Origin: CAWGYT01 sp963826795
GTDB lineage: Bacteria; Planctomycetota; Planctomycetia; Pirellulales; Pirellulaceae
NCBI GenBank assembly: GCA_963826795.1
Contig: CAWGYT010000010.1
Location: forward strand, 1-64,000
Length of the DNA: 64,000 nucleotides
Direction: 5' to 3'
The translations under genes were made by a program, and so were the position numbers. Position 1 is the first letter of the stretch; every line of letters starts with the position of its first letter. The notes under the pieces were generated by a model. It saw only the letters and a list, made by a program, of their open reading frames with translations, did no database searches and was not told the origin of the DNA. This document shows, piece after piece, positions 18,807 to 28,534 of this stretch.

Positions 18807-20354
18807 ATGAGAATGCTCTTTCGATTTCGAGTCCGCACACTTCTGCTGGCGGTCGCTGCCAGCGCCGTTCTTCTCACAGCTGGACCCCGGTTGTGGTGGC
18901 GATTTCAGGTCAACTCCGCATTGGAGCGTACAGTAGCCACGGGACCTGATGTCTATCGGGGATTTAAACCGAGTTCCTCTGGCAGAAGTGACGACCGTGC
19001 CTACTTGCTCAGCGACTATGAGCGAGTCGCAAATCGCCTGCTCGAGATTGCACAGTCCAACGACGACCTACGTCGAGCGAACGCCATTAAAACACTGCGT
19101 GTACTTTCCGCTAGATCGGGTTCGTTCGACATTCGCAAAAAGCTACTGCCCCAACTCATCGACCTGGCATGCACCGAACAGACTCCATCGCCACTCGCAA
19201 CCTTAATCGCCGAAAACATCGCGGATTGGATTCCATCAACCGGTGCAACAATGAAAGAAAGAGGTCGCATCCGTGCTGCTGCAGTTGCCGCAAGCGGCTA
19301 TGAGCGAGTCGCTTGGATTGCCGTCTTGGAGTCAATTGGCGGTAGGGATGAGACCGTGCTGCTGCTTCAATTTGCCGATACTCTCGACGAGAACCAATTT
19401 TCGGCCATCTACAATTCTCAGTTTCGCAAGATCATCTGGTCTGGAATGCTCCCACATGTGCAACGTTGGATTCTCGACCCAACTATCGCTGACGGCGCAC
19501 TGGAATTCGACGTACTGGCACAGACCCCGACGGGACGCAATGTCCTTGTGGAATTCTCACTTGACGCGACGCATCCGAGACAATTACGCCGCAAGGCCGT
19601 TGAACAACTCGTGCAGACCGTGGGGGGAATCAATCAACTTACAGACGCATGCACTGATCCAACGTCGTTGCAAACACTCAGCGAACTGCTTGGCACGGAT
19701 AGCAAGCAATTCCTGACCAGCGAGCGTGCGAAAATCATCGACCAAAACGGTCCTGAATTGTGGAGCGAGTTGATCAATGGTCTCGACCCGTCTTACTTTT
19801 TACCGGGTTTAGGTGCTCAAGCGGAACCTCAAGTCGTTGCAATTCGTCAACGGTCTTCTCAGCTGTCGCTCGACAGCCTTCGAATTCTGTCACAAAATCG
19901 CGACCTCACGACAAGTCAAGAATGGCGTGCCTGGTACGAGAAGGAATCGCCAAGTGTCGTCATGCTTAGAGACATCCTCAGCGCAATAGTCGATCACCCC
20001 GACCTGATCGAGAACATCGCGCTTCTACGGAGGATTGTGCCCTACCAATTGGGCTATATTCCGGACGATTGCATACCAATCTATGAATTCATGCTCGAAT
20101 CGAAGAAGCCCCAGGTAAGATATTGGGCTTGTCAAGCGCTGCTCGCCTTTACGGACTCCCCGCCAGCTGTTGACGTGGCAATTGGCTTGATTGACCAATC
20201 AGAGCCGAGTGAAGCAGCGTCAGTTCATCCAGGGGCAATTGCGATGATTCAGCGTCGCTTCGCCGTCAACTTCTTCTGGGATACTGCTGCGTGGCGTAGG
20301 TGGGCGAGTGATAAATCAGTTGCCGCGCGAGAGGAGCATCGCGACAATGAGTGA
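18807..20354 (+). CDS. Membrane-anchored HEAT-like repeat protein
   Basis: 515 residues from ATG 18807 (MRMLFRFRVRTLLLAVAAS), preferred to 18747 because the 'RFRVRTLLL' anchor pattern is typical at the very N-terminus of planctomycete proteins. One transmembrane segment (about residues 11-28) is followed by a long helical, soluble region with repeated helix pairs ('RRANAIKTLRVLSARSG', 'RQLRRKAVEQLVQTVGG', 'VRYWACQALLAFTDSPPAV'), resembling HEAT/Armadillo repeats. Such proteins are protein-interaction scaffolds; the partner is unknown. The gene is intact and stands alone. Confidence 0.75.
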   Translation: MRMLFRFRVRTLLLAVAASAVLLTAGPRLWWRFQVNSALERTVATGPDVYRGFKPSSSGRSDDRAYLLSDYERVANRLLEIAQSNDDLRRANAIKTLRVLSARSGSFDIRKKLLPQLIDLACTEQTPSPLATLIAENIADWIPSTGATMKERGRIRAAAVAASGYERVAWIAVLESIGGRDETVLLLQFADTLDENQFSAIYNSQFRKIIWSGMLPHVQRWILDPTIADGALEFDVLAQTPTGRNVLVEFSLDATHPRQLRRKAVEQLVQTVGGINQLTDACTDPTSLQTLSELLGTDSKQFLTSERAKIIDQNGPELWSELINGLDPSYFLPGLGAQAEPQVVAIRQRSSQLSLDSLRILSQNRDLTTSQEWRAWYEKESPSVVMLRDILSAIVDHPDLIENIALLRRIVPYQLGYIPDDCIPIYEFMLESKKPQVRYWACQALLAFTDSPPAVDVAIGLIDQSEPSEAASVHPGAIAMIQRRFAVNFFWDTAAWRRWASDKSVAAREEHRDNE

Positions 20355-20447
20355 CGTTCTCTCGTTGGACAGGTCCTGAATAACGACCGTATTACGAAAC
20401 AAAGCGTCCATGCCCTTGAGCCGTCTTGATTTAGCAGGAACCAGTGC

Positions 20448-20900
20448 ATGCGCCGCGACGAAGTGTTACGTGCCGTTGATTTGACATTCGGGACGACGTC
20501 GCGACCGGCCATGTTCATCCGGGGGACGTGCTCGTGCGAAGAGTGTCTTGAACACAATGACACCATGGCCCACTGGGATCCGTTAGAACTTCCGCTCGAG
20601 GAACTTAACAATACATTTTGGGATCCTCTCTGTGCTGCATCCTCCGCGGCGTTGCACTACTTGATGCCCGGACTGGTGCGTCTCGTGCTAGACCATGCAA
20701 ATGATTTCCTCAACCAGTTTTTGCTTCACATCGACAAGCAAGAACTTATGGAATCGCTAACGCCGTCGCAGGCGACTGCATTGAAACGCGTGCTAGACAC
20801 CCTCGTCCGTGAGGAACCCGTGGCCGTGCACATCAACGCCGAGGAGTCCCACTTGGCCTCAGTGAGCAAACAACTTGCGGGCAAGGCGGGATTGGACTAG
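20448..20900 (+). CDS. Conserved hypothetical protein with CxCxxC motif
   Basis: 150 residues from ATG 20448, with AGGA nine bases upstream. The start 'MRRDEVLRAVDLTFGTTSRP' is followed by 'TCSCEECLEHNDTM', which could bind a metal, an acidic middle, and a helical 'LMPGLVRLVLDHANDFLNQF'. A near relative, frameshifted in its middle, is at 3586-4005 on the other strand, so this is a small paralogous family in the genome. Function is unknown. Confidence 0.75.
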   Translation: MRRDEVLRAVDLTFGTTSRPAMFIRGTCSCEECLEHNDTMAHWDPLELPLEELNNTFWDPLCAASSAALHYLMPGLVRLVLDHANDFLNQFLLHIDKQELMESLTPSQATALKRVLDTLVREEPVAVHINAEESHLASVSKQLAGKAGLD

Positions 20901-21058
20901 AACCGGCTTAGCGCAACGCTGCGGCACGGCTCGCGCCCGACCAAACCACCGACTCTTGGGATCGATTCACTGTCTTGAGTGACGGTCGTGATCGTACGTG
21001 TGGGTCAAGGTAAGACAAAACGTGCCACCGCTGAGAATACAATCCCTTCAAAGGCATC

Positions 21059-21466
21059 ATGGTATTTCGAATGCGGTGGCTTGGCTTTATTTGGGCATCA
21101 CCCTACACGCTTATTGGACTGCTGATCGGAGGCGTCGGGTTGTGCACCGGTGGTCGCGCTCGTGTGCGGGGGCGTACAATCGAGTTCTGGGGTGGCTTCG
21201 CAACTTGGTTTGTCACTCACCTGCCGCACGGCCAATTCACTCTAGCTATCACCTTGGGGCACACGATTCTTGGCCAATCCGACGCGTCACTAGATATCTC
21301 ACGGGAGCATGAAATGGTTCATGTCCGCCAGTTCGAACGCTGGGGGCCTTTCATGGGACCTGCGTATTACTTGTCGTCTCTCGCGCTTTGGATCGTCGGT
21401 CGTCAACCATACCGTGACAATCCATTCGAACGCGAAGCTCGTGACACGGGGCACGGCGGAAAGTGA
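21059..21466 (+). CDS. Conserved membrane protein with HExxH-like motif
   Basis: 135 residues from ATG 21059. Two or three hydrophobic segments are visible ('WLGFIWASPYTLIGLLIGGV', 'LPHGQFTLAITLGHTILG', 'MGPAYYLSSLALWIVG'). Between the last two is 'ISREHEMVHVRQFERWG', an HExVH sequence like a zinc-metalloprotease signature near a membrane. A His is also present in 'LGHTIL'. This may be a small membrane metallopeptidase-like protein, but the length is short and the assignment is inference. Confidence 0.7.
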   Translation: MVFRMRWLGFIWASPYTLIGLLIGGVGLCTGGRARVRGRTIEFWGGFATWFVTHLPHGQFTLAITLGHTILGQSDASLDISREHEMVHVRQFERWGPFMGPAYYLSSLALWIVGRQPYRDNPFEREARDTGHGGK

Positions 21467-21556
21467 CAGCGCCTTAACAAAACGAACGGTTTTGGGCCGG
21501 ACCTGACGATGCCGAAATGGAACGTCAAGTCGGTTGAGCTCCTGCGGGTCCTCATC

Positions 21557-21982
21557 TCACGTTTTGTCGGCGGCGATCTCATCGACCAGTTGAGACGACC
21601 ACGGGCACCAGTGTAGGCCGGGACGAGTCGAATTACCGACCTCATCCAGGTGTTCTTCCACATATTGGATTGCAGCGTCACAAACCTCGATGGCAATTCC
21701 GAAGAATTCGTCAATATACCGGCCGGCTCGCAGCCAAACGACCCAGGATCAATGCCTGCCGAACCCCAGCCATTGCCAGCAGTCCAGCCGCCAGTAGCGG
21801 AGGCGACGGCGCAGGCGGGTCCAGCGGCTGGCCGAGCGAGCTTCCTCCCAGCACGAGTCACATACGCCCACTTCCTTGTCCGGCGTGTGATCTCGGAACA
21901 TGGCATAGAACGCCCGCAGCTTTTCTTCCAGCTCGCCGTGGACTTCAAAGCGCTGACCGCATTGACAACACTTAAGCCACAT
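21557..21982 (-). pseudogene. Zinc-ribbon protein interrupted by TGA
   Basis: From ATG 21982 the frame gives 'MWLKCCQCGQRFEVHGELEE' and 'KEVGVCDSCWEEARS', two CxxC pairs that look like a zinc ribbon, then an Arg/Trp-rich stretch ending at TGA 21749-21751. Reading on in the same frame past that stop gives a coherent C-terminal part ('VVWLRAGRYIDEFFGIAIEV', 'AIQYVEEHLDEVGN', 'QLVDEIAADKT') to TGA at 21557. So this is one gene of about 141 codons with a premature TGA. Whether it is a nonsense mutation or a base-call error cannot be told. Function unknown. Confidence 0.6.
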
Positions 21983-22026
21983 CAGGTACTGCCCCGCGGT
22001 GAACTTAGCGTCGGTTACGGTATCTA

Positions 22027-25000
22027 CTACCCCCTGCGTCGTCCGGACGTGCCGCTGGCAAACAGGTCGTCGACGGCGGCCGCCAGGTCGCTCGACGTTG
22101 TCCGCCGCTGGGACTCGTAATAACCAGCCTGCAGCGCCAGGATCAAATCGTGTGAATCGAAATCGCCATCGGCGTTCCAATCCCCTTCAACCCAGTCGGA
22201 GTTCTGCTCAATCGAATCCTCGTATTCGCCGGCTTGAAACACGCTCAGCAGATCGGCACTATCAAACGCTCCATCACCGTTGGCGTCTCCGGGAACCAAT
22301 GCACTCGGCCGCGCCGCCAACGCCGTTGGAGCACTCGGGCTGATCAACGGCAGTGCGATCAGCAGGCCGACTTGATGGTCTCGGGCCAGGATCACATCGA
22401 TGGACGATACGAGTCGATCGCGATTGAAGTCGTAGGGATCGTCAATCGGAGCCAGGTCAAACGGACCGCGCTGATGATCTCGAACGGCGATGATATCGAT
22501 TGACGTCACCAGGGTATTGCCCGGAGTCGAGCCGGTTTCGCCCAGGGCATTGCCGAAATAGAACACTTCGTCTCGTGCCAGCCAGGTCCGCTCGCCAGCC
22601 TTGAGTGTGACCTGGAGCCAGGTGTTGCGGATCGTATCGTCGGGCCAAATCAGTGACACACGATCCGAACCGTTCACGCCGGCGCCCCGCCGCGTCTGAA
22701 CGCTGGGGACCGGTGCCTCAGGCCAAGTCGCGGTGTTTGCGACTGCGCCCCATGCGGAATGTGAAATCGGCCGCGGTCAGCGTGATGTTGCCGGGAATTC
22801 CCAACAGATCTAGCTGTACGCCGTTAATCCCGTGAATGTAACTGGTGTAATTGGCGAACGTTGCCGTTTGACCGGGTAGCAACGCCCGTTTGTCGGTGGC
22901 CACCGCCTGATCGTCGGCCGACGAAGCGTTCGCATCGTTGCCGTCCCACGCCGAATTGTTGTAGAAAACCTGGCGACTCAGCACTTGCGTCGGAACCACC
23001 GTGATCGACCCGTTGGTGACGAACGCCAGGCTGTCGGCAAAGCGTGTTTGGAACGGGCCCAGCGGATGTTCAGGCAGGACTCCTACCAGAGACAAGGACC
23101 AGTCGCCTTCGAAGAAGCCCGTGGTATCGATCACCAGCGTTGCGAGCAGTCCTTCCGCGACCACAGTGGAACCGTTGCCGCTGGCGGCGATCGACCAATT
23201 GGCAATTTGCGGCAACGATTGCAGATTCGTGGGCACATCCGGCAGCGAGGCGAAGATTGTGTTCTGCTTCAATTCCACCGACGTGATCGCCGGCCCGTCC
23301 TCGCCGGCCGGCAAGTCGAGTAACGCTCGTTCCGGCCCGCCGTCGCCGACCAGCGCGTAGAGGTCAAGGCCCGATACGCGGTGGCCGCCGGTCACGTAGA
23401 GTTCGATTCGCTGGTTGGGCGTGTTAGGACGCAGAGTGTAATGCCCGACGCTGATCACCGGAACATCAAGGCGAATGGTCACTGACTGGGGAGTTGAAGT
23501 CGTCGAGCCATCGTCGCGCTTGATACGTGAACGAATCGCTGACCGTGAACGTGGCATTTGGGAGATAGCGAAACGAACCATCGGGCCGCAGATTGACCGT
23601 ACCGTGCTGCGGCGGATCGACCATAATTGCGGTCAGCGCGTCGCCGTCCAGGTCCGCATCATTCCCGAGAACACTGGAATCTACGTCGATCGACAAGGGT
23701 GCCACCGTCGGCATTGTGTACTCATCGCCGACCGCTGTTGGTGCGTCGTTGCGGGGAGTGACGTTGATCGTGACCAGCGCGGTGCTGGCTACGCCGTTCG
23801 TGTCGGTGACACGATAGCGAAACTGGTCCAATCCCACATAGTCGGGCTCGGGCCGGTAGACGAACGTGCCGTCCGGATACATTTGCAGTGAGCCATGTTC
23901 GACATCGTCGACGACCGTCGGGTGTGCGTTCGCGTGGCCGGGCCCGTCATTGCGCAAGACGCCGAATTGCTGGATGCCGAACACCTCGTCACTGCGAATC
24001 AACGTCAGTTCCCGGTCGTTGGTCATCGCCAGTCCGTCCGGGCCAAATCGCTTCAAAAGGTGATTCATCGCTCCCAAGTTTGGCAACTGCAAGGCAGTGC
24101 GTTCTTGAAATGGGTTCAGGTCGTAGGCGTAGAGAATGTGAGTCCCATCATCGAACGCGTAGAGTGTGTCCTCGTCGGACATGACTCGGAAGATCCAACC
24201 GCCAGCGTAGTTCGTCAGGATTTCGCGGTTGGCAACGTTGACCACACTGCCGAGACCCCCGCTGACGTACAGGTTTCCCCGCGCGAATTGAAACTGTTCG
24301 AAGCTGCCGCCAAGCATGCTCCCTCCGGCATGCGTTTCGATCACGCGCAGGCCGTACGGTTCGATTTCATGAATCCAGAAAACGCTGGAGTTGTCGTAAC
24401 CGTAGACATGCTGTCCCGATTCATCCACGCTGACAACAGTACCCAGGCCGGAATGGGGCAGTGCAATTCCATTTTCATAGAGGACAATGCCGGCGGGCTG
24501 TCGACTGCCGATGTCCCAGGTCGTTACCAGCAGCGAGTCCGGCCGACCGGGCAACGTGAACATGCCGAAGGAAACTTGCGAGCCCGGCAGCGAGATCGTC
24601 GATTCCAACGTCATGCTGACCAGGTCCACGACTTGGATGGTGCGCGCACCGGAAACGGCGGCATACATGCGCGTGCCGTCGTCAGTAATCACAATCTCGG
24701 TGACGTACGCCGGGCACTGGTAGTGAGATTCCGAGCGCGCCGGTGTAGGGATCGATCTCGGTCAATGTGCCCGCTCTCGGACCATTCCCGGGGACAATCG
24801 CAGCGAACAAGCGGTCTCCGGCCGCGTCGTACGCCATCGCGCCCGCCGCGATCGGTACGGCCTCGATCGACAGCCACGGCACGGGTTCGATCGATAATTC
24901 ACCATCCTCGGCCACTTGATACGCATCGTCCTGAGCGCCGCCAGCCGAGTTTTTCCGCACCTGTAACGTCACGCGACCCGTTGCGCTCCGCTGGCTGGAG

Positions 25001-26262
25001 TCGCGGATTTCGTAGGTGAACACGTCGACACCGGCTCTACCCGCATGCGGTGTATAGGTGAACGAGCCGTCCGGCCGCAAGTTCAGTGACCCGTGTTGCG
25101 GCGGGTCGCGCAGGATTAACGTCAATGGGTCGCCATCGACGTCCCGATCGTTCGCCAGCACTCCGGCCGCGGCGGAGACCGTCAGAGCCTTACCCCGCTC
25201 CGTGACATAGCCGCGATCGTCGACCGCCTGCGGCGCGTCGGGCAGCGGGCGAACTGTCAGCGTGACCGTAACCGGTGGCGACTGCAGCGCGCCGTCGCTG
25301 ACGCGGTACGTAAACGAATCGGTCCCAGAGAAGTCGGCCTGGGGAACATAAGTGAACTTACCGTCTGGGAAGAAATTGATCGCGCCGTGTGCCGTGGAGT
25401 TCACCAGCAGCGCGGTCAAAACATCGCCGTCGGCATCGGTGTCGTTACGCAAGACGCCCGTGCCCAATTCAGCTCGCCCACTTATCGTGTCTTGTATCGC
25501 TTTCCGGTGCGACGCGACCTCGATGGCCGTAAATGCATGATCGTAAATCACGACTTCGTCCAACAGACCGACCATCAGTTCGACAGCCGCATGCGAGTAC
25601 GAATCGGCATGGCCCACGCCAATCGCATAGCGCGGCAGGTCAATCACGTGATCCACATGCGAAGCGTGGACGCCATCCAAATACAGGTCGATTCCCGCCG
25701 ACGTCCCGACCATCACCACATACGTTAACCCGGCAGACGGCCGAACTCCAAAGCTGTAATCTGTCTCGGGGTTACCAAACTGTGTGATCCCCCACGATTC
25801 CTGGTTGACGAGCATCTCGGGGCGAATTGACACCGCGCCGCGCTGCGTGCCGTCGGACGAAGTGCCGATCAGGCCCTGAACATCTGTCGATTGCAGCTCA
25901 ATTCCCACCACCGATTCCAGCGTCCAATCACCAGGCAGTCCCGGCAACTCGAGACGCACGTACCCTTGGCCCTCGAGGCGGGCCGCGCGACCGACGAGCC
26001 CCTGCTGCCCGAAATCCATCAATCCTACGATCAGGCCGTCGCGCGGGGTTGAGCCGTAATCGCGAGTCGTCGTCGGTTGCGGACCTTCCTCAAAACGCCA
26101 CCAATGCAGCGGCCCGGCTGCCTGGACGGCCTCCGTCCAAGCATTCAATTGATCGTTGCCAAGCGCTGAGTCTTCGTCCAGAGTGAACGAGTCTTCAATG
26201 GCGACGGGCGCTGCCAACACGCGGCGCACTTCGAGCGACTCAAAAATCGACGACCGTTTCAC
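22027..26262 (-). pseudogene. Giant secreted cadherin-like/dockerin protein A, three frameshifts
   Basis: About 1,410 codons from ATG 26262. The N-terminus carries 'FESLEVRRVLAAP', the planctomycete LExRxLLxA-type motif. Domains in order: the first strand of a cadherin-like repeat, a LamG-like domain (~residues 35-255, 'PLHWWRFEEG'), the rest of that repeat ('GVLRNDTDADGDVLTALLV'), a second repeat, a third repeat interrupted by a YVTN-like propeller, a fourth repeat, a cohesin-like domain (~23452-22975), the 'FYNNSAWDGN' module, a dockerin pair ('DFNRDRLVSSIDVILARDHQ') and a terminal double EF-hand-like module (~22290-22080). One-base shifts lie near 24710, 23522 and 22752. Paralogs: 28535-31327 and 35086-39342. 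Probably an extracellular adhesin or matrix protein. Confidence 0.8.
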
Positions 26263-27107
26263 GATAGCACCTCAGCCTTACAGTCTAGGCAGGTCGAGTG
26301 TCTGGAGCAAGCCGTCGAGCGGGGTGAGCCCGCGGTCCGGGCGACGTCCGCGTCCCATCGCCGCAAGATTTCGTGACCACGCTCGGCCGGCCGGTAGCGC
26401 ATGCCGCCCTGATGGCCGAGCCGTCGAACACATATTGAGCGTGAACGGTAAGAAAACCGAACAGAAGTCTATCGATTTGTACGCTCGCCACTAACCTGCC
26501 CCAGGACGAACTCCCAGAACTCAACGTCCTTCTCGCGGGAGACAAAGTCAGTTATCGAGTCTTCCTGGAAAATCACTTCAGCTGCTTGAGAAGAGAATGA
26601 AGCTTCCAGTCGGCGGCACAAAGATACTAAGGCTGTGAGAAATCGCGGTTGAGCTTATCCCGACGAACATTGAATTCCAAACACTGATCGTGCTTACAGC
26701 ATTGACTTTCCATCTGGAGAATTCAAGGTAATGGATGATGCACAGGTTCGGGAACTTCAATACTCCTTGCCGCAACCAACCGAGAAAGAAAGCAGGCGCG
26801 TACCACCTCGGATTGAGATCACTGTAGTGCGGTCAAACGGCGGGTAATCGGGTAAGGGCGGCCATCGCTGACCGCCCTCCCCACACCACCTAGCGTGCGG
26901 GTCCGCACTAGGCGGTTCGACGAAGCGGAGCAAGTTTGCCCAGAGTGTCTTCATGCTGAGCAGTCCTTGTTGCTTGCAACCAGGCGTTGTTCAGTCCCAC
27001 GCCGCTGGCAATCGTTTTCGCCATGTGCCCGTAGCCTTTTGGGGCTGCGAGCATGACGGATCGCTTGCCGACGTGGAACGCCAACACGACGACCTGCTTG
27101 ATGGCTG
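26263..27107. other. Intergenic, possible remnants only
   Basis: About 845 bases with no supported gene. Two short hairpin-forming sequences occur near 26856-26878 (GGGCGG...CCGCCC) and 26893-26916 (CCTAG...TGCGG...CCGCA...CTAGG). The combination reminded me of sequence around group II introns, but no reverse transcriptase or clear domain V was found. Confidence 0.4.
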
Positions 27108-27578
27108 CTACTCCTCCAGCAACACCTCCACCCCCGAAACGACAGCGGCACCTGTCGAGGGCTCAAACGCGATGTCGATCGCCTCCGTGGCCAGGATGCC
27201 GCGGAACTCTTTGACCACGGATCGCCTGGCGGCACCCGCCTCCTGAGCAACGTCGAGGTCCTCGACGACAAGCTGGCCCTGGACGCGAACATCGAACACG
27301 CGCACCCCCGGCGCGGCGCTGCCCGGCTCGCAGAAATACAGACGCACGGTGTAGCGACGCTCGGGAATCTCTTGCGGGTCACCGGCTCCCGCGTCGACCG
27401 GGATCCGGATCGATGCCACGCCTTCCACGCCCGAGGCCGCGACCCAGTTCAGACCTGCGCCCGAGACGGTCAACGGATGGAAACGGAAGTATTTCAGCTG
27501 CTCACCGGTCACCACGACGTTGACCTTCGGCGACGGCCCGCCCACGTTGGGATAGTCCAGCCGCTCATCGCCGTATTG
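27108..27578 (-). pseudogene. Malectin-like domain, C-terminal fragment
   Basis: About 155 codons encoding 'YTVRLYFCEPGSAAPGVRVF', 'VRVQGQLVVEDLDVAQEAG' and 'AIDIAFEPSTGAAVVSGVEV', which fit the C-terminal part of a malectin (carbohydrate-binding) domain often found at the end of planctomycete secreted proteins. The frame is open up to about 27578, where a different gene fragment begins on the opposite strand, and no start codon with a signal peptide is present. The rest of the protein has been lost. Confidence 0.6.
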
Positions 27579-27932
27579 GAGAAAGGTGAGTATGACGACG
27601 ATGTCGCTGGCAATTCCTCGTGGGTGACGGGTGATTGGGATGGGGACGCTGAGTTCGCCTCATCTGATCTCATTGCCGCGCTAACGTCTGGCCATTACGA
27701 ACACGGATTTCGCCCTGGCGCGACGATTTCGGTCCCTGAGCCCAAATGCGCCGGGTTATCGGGAGCGGCTACATTTCTGCTCATCTCGGGGTTGAGGACA
27801 CGACGCGTTGCGTCCAAGTCCTGCGCTCGGGGAATGCCCGAGCCGAAATTAAATTGCGATTGTGCTCAAATCGAATTCACGAATCAAGCCAATCGGGGAC
27901 GTTCCTTGATCTGCGCCGTAAGGAGAGGCTGA
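27579..27932 (+). pseudogene. PEP-CTERM protein, C-terminal fragment with EF-hand-like module
   Basis: Begins abruptly with 'EKGEYDDDVAGNSSWVTGDW', the second half of the double EF-hand-like module shared by the giant proteins of this window, then 'AEFASSDLIAALTSGHYEHG', a Val-Pro-Glu-Pro sorting motif, a hydrophobic segment ('LSGAATFLLISGL') and Arg residues. A normal PEP-CTERM protein would end there, but the frame runs on for about 40 codons, suggesting further damage. Everything upstream is missing, cut at the same junction as the malectin fragment. Confidence 0.65.
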
Positions 27933-28534
27933 GATGTATTGTCGACCAGTACGTGGGTGGATCCCGGAACGGGGCGGGTCACCATCGGCCCTCGGCGAGC
28001 GACGTAGCGGGCTCTCCGAAAGCCCTGCCTGCGACCTGTGGATTTTCCTTGAAACTCCCGCCGGTCTCTACAGCCTCCCGCGAAATAAAGAAATGTCCCC
28101 GAACGATCGAACGATTCGGACGATTTGCCTCAGCAGCGGCAATCACCCTGGCCACGAAGGCGTCGCGAGTAATCGTTCGAGTCAAGCCCAATACCTTCCT
28201 CGGGATTCTCGACCGACAGGAAGTGCCGCTGGTGGTCCACGCGACAGGTGGCTTCTTTAACACAACCTAATAATGCTAAACGAGTTACATAGGATTAGCG
28301 TTCTACACGAAGCCGGCACGTTCCAATGAACCTCCCAAGGAGCACTGAGGTTGTGCTCAGCCAGGAAGATCTGGATCCCGGCGTAGCTACCGGCAGATTA
28401 ACAGGCAGCCCCGCGTGACAGTCGTCCAAGCCCAGTTCGCACCGGTCCGTCGCAAACTTGCGACAATCTGCTCGTGTTGCTGCCAATTTCCGATTTTAAT
28501 GACGTATTGGTTTCCAGCTCTTGGGCACTGGCTA
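27933..28534. other. Intergenic, upstream of giant protein B
   Basis: About 600 bases with no supported coding sequence. It should contain the promoter of the gene starting at 28535, but I could not identify convincing -35/-10 elements. Confidence 0.45.

Noticed and set aside
23895..25019. Plus-strand open frame of 374 codons
   Set aside because: Lies opposite giant protein A, whose cadherin-like repeats and propeller are unmistakable; the plus frame shows no family features.
26757..26954. Possible group II intron remnant
   Set aside because: Short hairpins and a familiar-looking sequence are present, but there is no reverse transcriptase, no domain V consensus and no defined intron boundary.
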